DNA of 64,000 nt, taken from assembly GCF_024679245.1 (NCBI RefSeq), contig NC_090172.1, forward strand, positions 43,067,054 to 43,131,053, given 5' to 3'. The first letter of the stretch is position 1; the number at the start of each line of letters is the position of its first letter. This document shows, in pieces, positions 54,386 through 64,000 of the stretch. The notes under the pieces were generated by a model, which was not told the origin of the DNA, did not search any database, and worked only from the letters and a program-made list of their open reading frames with translations. The translations under genes were made by a program, and so were the position numbers. This DNA is from Pseudorasbora parva. Its lineage: Eukaryota > Chordata > Actinopteri > Cypriniformes > Gobionidae.

Positions 54386-56119
54386 TTTATTTTTTTAATA
54401 CAGTGGCATACTGGAAATTGTGTTGAAAAGGGAACAAACTGTCACATGTGAATAGCTAATGACCAGTCAAAGCCGTGTTATACTGTCTAAAGAAAAAAAA
54501 AAGTATTCCGGTGTGCCATAATAAATCTATTAGTACAAAAATACATTTTAGGACACACAATGTAGCATCCAGTATCACAAATAAATGCATGGAACACATT
54601 TCAAGCACACCGTTTAAAAGAAACAGGTTTTGAGAATAGTTTACACCAAGCACTTTCTTTTGTAAATAAAGAATAAAAAGAAGGTTATTAAAAATGCTTA
54701 TATTTAGTGTGTATCTGTAGAAAAGGTGATATTATTACTGCCAAGTACACGTTCCAAGGCTCAAGGGTAGAACCAGAATACGAAGACGACTGTTTTCATT
54801 TCATTCATCCACTTTTATAAATGTTTTCCCCCTTTAAGTTTTATACAAAATAATAAAGACATACAAAAAAGTCATTTACAAACCAATAATGAAGGCAATA
54901 TGCTAGCTTTATGTACAGCCAATTGATCTCCTTCCTCCCATCTTTTATTTGTGTTTCTCTTTAAAGGTCATGTGCATAGCAGATAAAGAGAGAAAACCTG
55001 TTCTTAGCCTTCTTTAGCCTGTCCTTGTGTGCAACACCCATGTTTCTTTGTACAGCGGGTTGACAAAAATGGCAGAAAGACAACTTCAGTTTCTTCATAA
55101 TTTATCAGAACAACTTAGCAAAAACAAACCAAAAAGGTTTTAGTTATTGAAAAAAGTGAGTCGTTTCAGATAAGGCATCACTGCTTTACATGGAGTGAGT
55201 GAGAGAAAGAGAAAGAGAAAGAAGGAATGAAGAAGAATCTGGAATAGAAAGAGGGGAGAGGAAAGAGCAGCGGTCTTCGCACCTGAGTCAAACACGTGCA
55301 TAGATCTCGACACAGCAGGAATGTTCCAGTGCTCAAGTTCACAGGTCTGTGAGGAGGCTAGTGGTGTCTACAAAGGAGCCATTAAAAAAGGTGAGCCTTA
55401 AGCGACACATCCTTGGCTAGAAAATTTCATATTGTATATTTTTCAGATGCCGTTTCTCTCCGTCTCTTTCCTTAAAGCTCTAGCACTGATCCTGCACCTT
55501 GACATGATAAAAGTCAGCAGATGTGTCAGATGCACACTTCAACTGCTCGATTTAAAAAGCCTAAAACTAGAATTTGTTATTCTAGAAAAGTTGCACTATA
55601 CATTATAATCATAACGTTATAGTGTGCATACTATATGAAGTGAAAATACATTTGCAGATTAATATAGTCTATACGTTTACATCGCCTAGGCTGAATGGAA
55701 GAACCTATTAAATCCTTTAAAAAATAAACAAATTATGCGTTGCAAAATATTACAGTTGGCTTACAGTGTGATTATTAATTGGTCAGTGGCACAGAGCATG
55801 CAGTCCATCAATGGTTAATGTCTGTTTTTGTTATCCTCGAAAGCCTTTAAAAGCACTTAAAAAAGAAGTGAAGGAAGAAGCAAATACGAAGAGGATGACG
55901 AGGAGATTAAAACAGCACTTCATAGAATGTAACCCTCCCTCCAGTCTCAGAGGTTACCGTAAACAAAGCCAGAGCAGTCAGGAGACCCTTCGTTTAGTGT
56001 AGCGTAGTGCGTAGCCTTCATCTTGTGTGTGTATGAGTATGCGTGTGTTCATAAGGGGGAAGGTCCGCTCTCTTTTGAACTGGTTCCACATTCAGTAAAG
56101 GGAACTGCTGTTGCCCTCC
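54386..56119 (-). other. tjp1: probable tjp1 3' UTR
   Basis: The sequence downstream of the tjp1 stop lacks recognisable transposon ends. It has several minus-strand AATAAA-type signals; the one at 54386-54391 is a reasonable end point. The true cleavage site cannot be fixed from sequence alone. Confidence 0.4.
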
Positions 56120-56214
56120 TCAGAAATGATCAATAAGCACAGACACACAGTTGGCTCCAACCAGGTAGTTGGGATCGCCAGGGAGAGATTTGTTCTGCCA
56201 ACTCTTAGGATCAC
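56120..56214 (-). CDS. tjp1: tjp1 last coding exon with stop
   Basis: The last exon begins after TTATCCAG and encodes GDPKSWQNKSLPGDPNYLVG followed by ANCVSVLIDHF and TGA, the conserved C terminus of ZO-1. The 3' UTR continues below 56120. Confidence 0.96.
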
Positions 56215-59200
56215 CTGGATAAATAACAGAAAATGCAGATGAACATGACTGATGAATTGAGAGTAAGACCGATCACCACGTTCAAACGTTTTGTTGTTTT
56301 TTTTAATGAAGAAAGAAAGGAATGAAGGATGCATTAAATTGATCAAAAGTGACAGTAAAGACTTTCACATTGTTAGATAAAAATATATATAAGCAAACAA
56401 ACTCAAAACTGCTTTTTAACCTTCTATTCATCGAAGAATCCGGAAAAAATTACATCACAGATTCCACAAAAATATTACACAGCACTGTTTTCAATATCGA
56501 TAATAATCAGAAATTTTTCTTAAACATCAGCATATTAGACTGAAGTAATAATGCTGAAAATGCAGCTTTACCATCGCACGCATAAATTACATTTGAAAAT
56601 ATATTAAAATATATATCAGTTATATGTTAATTTTACTGTATTTTTGATCAAATAAATGCAGCCTTGGTGAGCATAAGAAAATAAAAGAATCTTGCTATGT
56701 ATTGTACATCAAGTATATGCAGTGACAGAAAAAATAAAATAAAATAAAGATTAAATTAAGCCACATGCATGCTTGTTTGTTTTCTGCAACAAACACTAAC
56801 AAAAATGTAACTTAAAACAAATCACATTTGTAGAAACACCATCTTCATAAAATTATAAACAAAGTGCATTATTTTCTAGCTGACTAACAGCTGTATACAA
56901 TTTTACTTTTGTTCTCTTTGGTTAGGATGAAGGAAAGAGAGGAGCGTAACGGGACGCTCGGAGATAAGACAGGCTCTCAGCATGCGTTATTTGTTCTGAT
57001 AGAGATCATCAGCAGAGCCAGAGCAATAACCAATAAGCTCATAGCCTGAGGTGCTGTAATGGATACGGGCAAAAAGTTGTTTTTCGGCACCAAACAGAAT
57101 TGGATTCAAACACAAACAAACACATGAGGAAATTACACGTTATCTTCAAAAATGAAAACGATATTTAAACAGTTAAGCCTATATTTTTAGCTCATTTATT
57201 GAGGATCTCATGATTTCAGTGCTGTTTTGCTCTCGTGTACTCTAGCGTGAGCTCCATCAGAACAACTTCTGTGTTAAAGAAGCTAGGTAAAGGCTCTCTT
57301 TCCAAGAGAGTGCAGGGAAATTTGCCTTTAGCTATGGATAATTGATAGCCTTGTTTTAAAATATGCAGATTAGAGGCAAAGGCCTGTAATGGATTTGGAT
57401 GAGGCAGGAGTCTCCGATCTCTCCACTGCACATTCAGAACGAGAGGTTCATTAGAGGTTAATACAGGGTGGTGCCAGGTTTAACAATAAAAGTTATATAG
57501 AGATGAATGAGTGTAAGAAGAGAGAGAGAAATTAAGACCAAGGGGAAAACATTCGCTGTTCTCCATTAGCAGGATGAAGGCAAATCCAGCATCTCTGCAT
57601 ATTCAGACATTTGGGTGGCTGTGTGAGAATCAATTAAAAGCACAAATAATATTGTGAGTGAATTATGATTAATAGATGTGAATTCCCATTGGCAAATTCA
57701 TGAAATCATGAGACTCAAGTGAAGATGGCAAACAACCTATTTTTTCATAATGTTCATCTGCAGATCTATGATTATTCAGTGCATTGATCAAGAGAACACA
57801 AAGGCCTATGAAACAAATCTGCCCAACGAAAACTACTCCTAATGAATATAATAAATAATAATGATACATTTTATTTGTAACACACTTTATATTAAAGGAA
57901 ATCTCAAAGTGCTACAGATTTCATAACATTTCTTGGGCCCTGCAAAATACAAACCATCTGCCAAAATTTTTTAATCTAAAATGGCCATTTGTTAAAATAT
58001 AATAGATTTGTTATCATTCATGAATAAAACTGTTATTTATTTGTATCTTTAAAATATTAAAAAAAATTACAATTATTCTATTTTTCCCCTAGTTAACACG
58101 CCCAGTTCCCTTTATGCAAAATCTAAATGTGTAACTATTGGGATTATCCATTTACTTCCTTTTAGAATATACAATACTGTTCAAATGTTTGGGGTCAATT
58201 TAAAATAGCTTCTCAAATTCAGTATATTTTAAAATGCAATTTATTCCTGTAATAGCAAAGCTGAATTTTCAGCATCCATTACTCTAGTTGTCAGAGTCAC
58301 ATTATCCATCAGAAAAGTTGAAAACACTTATTCTACATAATGCTTTTGTGGAATCTGTAATACATTTTTAAAGTTCAATAAGGATAGAGTTCAAAGGATC
58401 AGTTTTTATTAGAAACTGAAATCTTTTGTAATATTATAAATGTCTTTACAGTTGCTTTTGATCAATTTTATGCATCCTGTCTAAATAAAAGTATGAAAAT
58501 ATGACCCCAAACTTTTGAACAGTACCATTTGTGCATGTACCCAGATACCTAGATGATGTTAATAACATATTTATTGTACTGTAGGGTGAATTTTCACCCC
58601 CGGTTTTAAAAGATACACTTAAATAAACCACACACATATATGAGCAGACTGAAATGAGTGAGTCAGTGAGATACACTAAATGACTAAAATAATATAGACA
58701 TATTTAGTAGTATAACTAAATAAATGTAAAAAATAAAACAAATAAAAATAAATAACGGTTAACAAACAACTGGTCATATTGAGGTGTGAATAAGAAAATG
58801 GATAATGAAAAAAGGCCCACAACCAAACACGTTGTCACAAAGCCATCCCAAACGACCCCAAAAAGGACAGAGAGAGGACAGCGTACCCGACGAGGAGTCG
58901 GAGGATTTTAGAGCAAAAGACCAACCATCAGGGGTCATAGACGCACAGTGAGGTAGGCGGAGCTCCACTGGCTTCAGGAACTTCAGGCCGTGAGGACCAC
59001 ACATCACCAGAGGACTCAGCAGAGTTTCACCTGGAAACAAAAACTCTTTCCTTTAGCATTTACTCTACTCTCAAGCACATAACTGAATATATAAATATGA
59101 TGAGGAGGCCACGTTTTTCATCAAGCTACAAATTTAGTACTGATAATTTCACTTGCATTTTGAGTACATGTTAATTAATGTGTATATATATTTTTTTTCA

Positions 59201-62200
59201 TTTATTTGAGGTCTTTTACAAACTAAAAAAAAAGAACAATAATAAAAAAAGAATCTGTATCAAACTCTGTATAACAATGTTTCTTTCACAGACCAGAGAA
59301 AGACAAAAATGTCAGAATCTTCTGACCCCCCAGATAAAAGATTTGTGACTGACCTTTCTCTTTGTCCAGAGGTGGCAGGATGCTGTTATCCCGACACACC
59401 TTGAAGTAGATCTCTTGCTCCACACCGTCAGGAATTGCTCCCTGAGGGATAATGATGCTCACCCCCGTCTCAATGGAGCTCAGAACCCCGCCGTTACTGT
59501 TGAAGATGCCCCTTGCCGTCGCCACCACTGTGTGGCTGTCATCATCATCGTCATCCTCCAAAGCACTTGGGCTGGAAAGAGAGAGAAAAATAAAACCTTT
59601 GCACTCTGATCTTTATTTTTTATTGTAAAAATAAAGATAGCTAGATAAGTAATATCAGTAATTATTAATAAAATAATTATGAATAAAAAAAAAACTATAA
59701 CACGGTCTACTTGATAAAATTATGGAGCTAGATTCTACTGTACCTGACAGGTATTGCCTTGGGTACAGCGTTGATGTTGTTCTGCTGGTATTTAGGTTTC
59801 TGGTCCATGGTGCGAGTGAATGTGTCCAGGCCGCTGTCATGGTCTGCCAGCTGGGGTGAGTTCTGTGGCTTGGCTGTGGTACTAATAGGAGCTTTCACAT
59901 TATCTTTCTTATTTTGAGAGTCATTAGGCAAGAGGTTGTGGTTGAACTTGGGGCTGTCAAACTTGCGTTCGTAGGGCCTTGCAGAGTTGGTGTACGGCTT
60001 GGGCACAAAACGGTTGTAGCTGGACGTGGCAGTGCTGTTGGTCTTTGGAGGTTCACCGGTGCCGTTAACAGATTTCTCTGGGAAGCTTTTCTGAGGCAGG
60101 TAATTGCTCTGGACTTTGTCCTCATGACTGGGAGGCTTTACTTTAGGAGATCCATGTGGGTCGAGCGGTGGGGTCACTGTGTGTGAGAGAGGAAGTGTAT
60201 GTGTGAAAAAGTCTCTTATGTTCAACAAAGTTTTTATAAAAAACATTTATAAAAAACAAAACAAAAAAACAGTAGTATTGTGAAATATAATTACAATTTA
60301 TAACAAATTTGTTTTCTTTTTTCAGCATCATTACTCCAGTCTTCAACCATTCTGATATACTTATTTACTGCTCAATTATTATCAATCCTAAAATTTTGGA
60401 AACCACTAAACATTTTTTCCAGAATTCTTTGATCAATTAAAGTTCAATGGGCATATACAATCAATTCTTCCATGAATCACTTACCTGAAGGTTTGGGCAG
60501 GGTAGGGGGTGGGACAGCTGGGTTTGCCGGAGCAACAGGGTTGATTTTCTCTACTGATTCGGTCCTGTAGCAGGCAGACAAACAAACAACAAATTCAAGA
60601 TGCAAACTTAAAGCCATGTATTTTGTCATCATGTTTACTCTATCTAAATGAATATTACAAAAAATGATATGAAACATTGAATGAATTTATGTGAATGCCA
60701 ATATCCACATTTATATACGTACAATTGCACAAAACCTGATGACATTAAAACAAACTTGTATTTTTGTATGGTCAAGTATTTGAACATGTACCTGGTGTAG
60801 TACCCTGGCTGTGCCTGGGGTTGGGCTGGCTTGATGGCAGGTGTCAGCTGTGCGGAGGGTTTGCTGTCAAAGCTTCGGCGGTCGAAGTAAGAAAGCTGTT
60901 TCCTGTAGTACTCCTCATCCTCATCAGGGTCATTGTTATTCGAGCGAATTATATCATCTACTGCTTTAGGCTGGGGCTGCTGTGGCTCTGGAGATCTGAC
61001 AGATGAAAAACACATGCATTTATGCATAGAATAGTTTTATTAAAAACGATTTCAATAAAAGTGCACTAATATAATCAGAACCTCTATACATGATAACCTC
61101 TATATCAGATAAATGTTTGTTTATTAGCAGAAAGCCTTTAACATAAGAGTGGCCAAATTCAGCCTCATTATTGACATGCAGAATCAGATTCTGTATTCAG
61201 AATCTCAAATAGATAGAGATCTATGACTAACTTTATATCTACAGCAAGTGCTACTGTAATCACATATAATAGTTTGGGACCAGACATATTTCTTTAATGT
61301 CTCTTGTAGTTTCTTATGCTCACCAAAGCTGCATTTATTTGGTCAAAAACAGTAATAATGGGAAATATTATTTCCATTTAAAGTGACTTTTCTATTTTAA
61401 TAATATTTTAAAACAACAAGTATTCCTGTGATGGCAAAGCTGAATTTTCCAACACCATTAGTCCAGTCTTCAGTGTCATATGATCCTTCCAAAATAATTG
61501 TTATATGCTGATTTGGTGCTCAAGAAACATTTCTCATTATTATCAATGTTGAAAACAGTTGTGCTGCTTAATATTGTTGTGGAAACCATGATTTAGGACT
61601 CTTTGATGAATAGAAAGTAAAAAAATAAAATAAAATAAACATTTCTTTGAAATAGAAATGTTTGTAACATTGTAATGTGTTGGTTAAAAAAAGTGCTCTT
61701 AATGTAGACACAAACCATACTGTATTTGTGGCTGCAAATGTATTGATTGATTTTACCTAAAGGCCTTCTCTTGGTCCAGGTTACTTAATGAATTGGCTTT
61801 GGGCACAGAGGCAGCGCCAGGTTTAGGCACCATGTCCACAGGCTAAAGGAAGCACAAAAATTAAACTATTAATTATTCAGTCTGTACTCTGTAGAGTATA
61901 TATTTAGTTAGTAGAAATACAGACTATGCCAACTCACCCGAATACCAGAGTTTGCAGACTCTCTTGCTCTGTCCACAGAAACGGATCGCTTGTTCTCAAA
62001 TATCTTAACTCTTGTGAGCACGGACTGGGGCTTCATGGCTGGGTCTTCCTCTCCCTCGGCCGGAGGAGGAGGAAGTTCAGGTTCCGTTGTCGGTGAAAGG
62101 GACTCCGGATTAGGAGAGGTCATGGAGCCCTCTGAATTCATGTAGCCCCTCTGTGGTGGTTGAGCGTATGAAGGTCTCTGGGAGGGGTCGTAGTACTGTT

Positions 62201-62669
62201 GTTTGGGGGGCTCAGGGGAGCGGGAGGTGGCTTGAGTGCGTGGAAGTGGTTCTTGGTTATACTGTGGCCGCGCAGGGGGTGGTTCATCATGTCGGATCGG
62301 TCCGGGGCTAGGTTTGCCATAACGAGGTCGACCCGTGTCATATCCTGTATCGTGCCGCGTCTGAGGGTGACCATACATGCGGTTTAGACCATCCTCGTAG
62401 GGCATATGAGGGTCGTACCCAGAGTTGTGGTCATAGGGAGCCCACTGCTCGTCATACGGAGGCACACTGTTCTCAAAATGTAGGTGAGGGTCAAAGTTAC
62501 GAGCCTTTGGTTCCATGTAGCCCCCATCATAGCGGATGGGCTGGTGGTCATAATCTCTGTATGGCTTGTCTTCCTGGTATAGGGGCTGCTGGGGGTTGTA
62601 GTTGGGCTGCATAGGGTTTTGGCTCACCTGCACCTGCTCATTGGGTCGGTAGATATCCTTCTTGTACAT
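56120..62669 (-). CDS. tjp1: tjp1 (ZO-1) C-terminal part, eight coding exons
   Basis: Tight junction protein ZO-1 is a cytoplasmic MAGUK scaffold that links claudins and JAMs to actin. Only its C-terminal 663 codons lie here; the PDZ, SH3 and GUK part is beyond the right edge. Coding exons in reading order are 62669-61938, 61842-61757, 60995-60792, 60564-60485, 60176-59744, 59571-59354, 59030-58887 and 56214-56120. All have AG acceptors and GT donors, phases agree at every junction, and the coding bases sum to 1992 including the stop. Visible landmarks are the Tyr/Pro-rich stretch, the EEDPAMKPQSVLTRVK block, the EDEEYYRKQLSYFDRRSF block, NRFVPKPYTNSARPYERKF, and a ZU5 domain beginning HTVVATARGIFNSNGGVLSS. 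A ZU5 domain separates TJP1 from TJP2 and TJP3. Whether this is the a or b teleost copy cannot be decided here. Confidence 0.95.
56215..58886 (-). other. tjp1: last intron of tjp1
   Basis: An intron of about 2.7 kb. It contains a mariner-like MITE (58177-58522) and a fragment of the common cyprinid repeat (about 56520-56700). No extra exon was recognised. Confidence 0.8.
58177..58522. mobile_element. mariner-type MITE in tjp1 intron
   Basis: Terminal inverted repeats CTGTTCAAATGTTTGGGGTCA (left; one mismatch against the right copy) and TGACCCCAAACTTTTGAACAG (right) enclose 346 bp flanked by TA on both sides, the target duplication of Tc1/mariner elements. There is no coding capacity. The interior resembles the common repeat seen at 32640, 38340 and 61290. 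Confidence 0.75.
58887..59030 (-). CDS. tjp1: tjp1 exon, second ZU5 part with optional tail
   Basis: This 144-bp exon lies between TGTTTCCAG and GTACGC. It continues ZU5 with ETLLSPLVMCGPHGLKFLKP and VELRLPHC. It then carries a roughly 20-residue segment, ASMTPDGWSFALKSSDSSSG, that I recall as present in some vertebrate ZO-1 isoforms and absent from others. The frame through this segment is intact and joins the last exon in phase. Confidence 0.93.
59354..59571 (-). CDS. tjp1: tjp1 exon, first part of ZU5 domain
   Basis: This 218-bp exon lies between TCTTTCCAG and GTCAGT. After an acidic run of Asp residues it starts the ZU5 domain: HTVVATARGIFNSNGGVLSS, ETGVSIIIPQGAIPDGVEQE, then IYFKVCRDNSILPPLDKEKG. 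ZU5 folds bind partners such as MRCKbeta in other ZO-1 proteins. It is nearly invariant among vertebrates and is the strongest identification in the window. Confidence 0.97.
59744..60176 (-). CDS. tjp1: tjp1 exon, linker before ZU5
   Basis: This 433-bp exon lies between CACACACAG and GTACAG. It contains family landmarks: PQKSFPEKSVNGTGE, YNRFVPKPYTNSARPYERKF, SPKFNHNLLPND, and KPKYQQNNINAVPKAIPV at the 3' end. These align by eye with the ZO-1 region just before the ZU5 domain. Confidence 0.95.
60485..60564 (-). CDS. tjp1: tjp1 exon (80 bp, Pro-rich)
   Basis: A short exon between CTGCTACAG and GTAAGT. It reads TESVEKINPVAPANPAV and then PPPTLPKPSG. Phases fit both neighbours, and the proline-rich composition matches this part of the ZO-1 tail. 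The 80-bp length is not a multiple of three, so skipping it would shift the frame. Confidence 0.82.
60792..60995 (-). CDS. tjp1: tjp1 exon with EEYYRKQLSYFDRRSF block
   Basis: This 204-bp exon lies between a CTGTCAG acceptor and a GTACAT donor. It holds one of the best-conserved C-terminal blocks of ZO-1: an acidic DPDEDEEYYRKQLSYFDRRSF stretch, with IIRSNNND just upstream. The exon finishes GYYTR, with Arg split across the junction. Confidence 0.94.
61290..61640 (-). repeat. common cyprinid interspersed repeat, tjp1 intron
   Basis: The reverse complement of the repeat at 32640-32884 and 38330-38600. Shared phrases include GCTGATTTGGTGCTCAAGAA, ATGGCAAAGCTGAATTTTC and TCTTATGCTCACCAAAGCTG. 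A shorter fragment of the same repeat lies at about 60310-60450. Confidence 0.6.
61757..61842 (-). CDS. tjp1: tjp1 exon (86 bp)
   Basis: A small exon between TTCCTTTAG and GTAAAA. It reads PVDMVPKPGAASVPK and ends QEKAFR, with the last Arg codon split after two bases. Phase agrees with the exons on both sides. Confidence 0.85.
61938..62669 (-). CDS. tjp1: tjp1 exon: large Tyr/Pro-rich exon
   Basis: This 732-bp exon (244 codons, phase 0 at both ends) starts after TTTATCAACAG and ends before GTGAGT. It encodes the low-complexity region rich in Tyr, Pro, Asp and Gln, with repeated RYD, PYDEQW and DPHLPYED-like motifs. It ends with the conserved block EEDPAMKPQSVLTRVK followed by an FENKRS motif. 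This is the actin-binding and alternatively spliced half of ZO-1, disordered and fast-evolving apart from that block. The reading frame stays open upstream of the acceptor, but the splice site and the known family sequence favour the exon starting at 62669. Confidence 0.93.
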
Positions 62670-64000
62670 CTGTTGATAAAGCCAAAGCAGGAAACTTATG
62701 AACAAACTGTGCAAAGAACCATACGTTAAACTCAAAACCACAGCAATCAATTGAATTGAATGAAATGACAGAAACCAGAAGTGATTAATATTCGGATTAA
62801 AAGTTGAAGAATGAAGCACATAGTCAGCAGAGAGACCTGCAATAGAGGAAGACTCAGAGTGGGCAGTTATTTAACAGGTCAAATGGAGGCAGCCATTACA
62901 CAGTTTCAGAGTTTAAGAAAGATTAAATGACTCATGACACGTTAAGCTGCAAAATCATTGGGGTAAAATCAGCCAGAAAAGATCCCACTGAAAAAGAAAT
63001 ATACAAAAACAATTTCTTCAAAAAATAAAATGTATTTTGAGAAGTAGCCTTTTAGGAACCATAAAAGCCTGTAAGCCTGTACGTCTTTAAGACACAAAGT
63101 CACAAGTCAATTTTGAACATTAATCTTAGCTATTTTTAAGCTAATTTGTAAGCTTAACTTGCTTACAAAAAGTTTGATAATAAATAATTTCAGGATTTTC
63201 TATAAAATAGGATAATTAAACTATTTTAATTAAAACATACTGTTGATGAAAAGATTACTGAAAGATTATTAAAGTAGAATGACCTAGATGAATATGAATG
63301 CTTTAAAATATAAAATAATGATGAATAATGTCAAGGATTGTTCCATTATAAAGTTATTTCAGGAGTTTTCACATATATGCAATTAATTAGTATGTGGCCA
63401 CAAACTAATTTGTGGGAAGGAATTCTTAATTCCTGGCCATGATATGCATTTTTTTTGTGCAGGGTTATGTTAGTTTAGTTTAGTTTTCTACTTTCTTGTC
63501 ACTGACATATCTGTGTCAACTAAAATTAGATGCCATTTTAGCATACAATTGTTTGATTAATTAAGATGATATGATGAGAAATGCACTGACTATAATGAAA
63601 ACTATGAAAAACAACAAACTAAAAATGAACACTGTTCACTTGTAAACAGCAAGGCTACCTTTCAAAGTCATAACAGGAGGGGGGAATTCAAAGTTATAAA
63701 TCTAAATAAAGATCAAATTAATTATTAAATCAGTTTATCACATTCATTGCACCACTATTATTTACTAAGTCTACTTCAACAAGCAAAAACACTGGAAAAA
63801 AAAAACCCATGCAAAAAAAGGGCAAGCAACAGTGGGGACCTGGGCTTGCCTGAAGGTTCATGAACTATATGATCTGATGCATCAGGCCTCTGTCGTACCC
63901 ACTGTTGTTTATGAACACACACACACACGCACAGTCACAGAAAGAGAACAGACGCTCTCATAGATAAGCACACAGCGCACATGCAAGAGCTAGAGGAAAG
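62670..64000 (-). other. tjp1: upstream tjp1 intron, continues past window
   Basis: Intronic sequence upstream of the 62669 acceptor. It is AT-rich with a short AC microsatellite near 63910-63930. No ZO-1 exon was recognised here. Confidence 0.6.

Noticed and set aside
59914..61006. Plus-strand frames in the tjp1 exons
   Set aside because: Antisense shadows of the proline-rich tjp1 coding exons.

Overview
The window is vertebrate genomic DNA, most likely from a cyprinid-type teleost. It is AT-rich, has long introns, contains a tight-junction gene with vertebrate exon structure, and is packed with fish-type DNA transposons, tRNA-headed SINEs, a DIRS retrotransposon and microsatellites. No bacterial, phage or CRISPR feature is visible.

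Two host genes are supported, both on the minus strand. At the right end (56120-62669) lie the last eight coding exons of tjp1 (ZO-1). They cover the proline-rich C-terminal region and the ZU5 domain through the natural stop codon, 663 residues in all; the rest of the gene lies beyond the right edge. About 7.4 kb below the tjp1 stop is the first coding exon of entrep2 (fam189a1), at 48515-48739, with a clean splice donor. No second exon is visible, so positions 48514 down to 1 are probably the large first intron of entrep2. This TJP1-FAM189A1 order matches tetrapods and parallels the TJP2-FAM189A2 pair.

Most of the rest is mobile DNA, often nested. Left to right: a 5.6 kb CACTG-ended element (93-5728) holding a 2.9 kb TTAA-flanked palindrome, which itself holds a SINE; a hAT element with a perfect 8-bp target duplication (5978-7277) inserted in a half-element; TTAA-flanked palindromic elements at 8068, 30432, 35176, 39881 and 44027; a DIRS1 tyrosine-recombinase retrotransposon (16844-about 20630) that lost its reverse transcriptase; a Tc1 element (22606-24053) that lost part of its transposase; two opposite copies of one hAT-like MITE (24463-24995 and 52734-53290); a CACTC-ended element (32887-36394); and a 2.9 kb foldback element between entrep2 and tjp1 (49286-52177).

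The most notable signal is cargo. The CACTC-ended element carries a four-exon open reading frame (33126-34979, 134 codons) with canonical splice sites at every junction. It looks like the C-terminal module of the SAMD3-like family that is expanded in fish. The separate CACTG-ended element at 93-5728 carries a decayed piece resembling the same module. Family names for repeats and for this module rest on recognition by eye, not on a database search.
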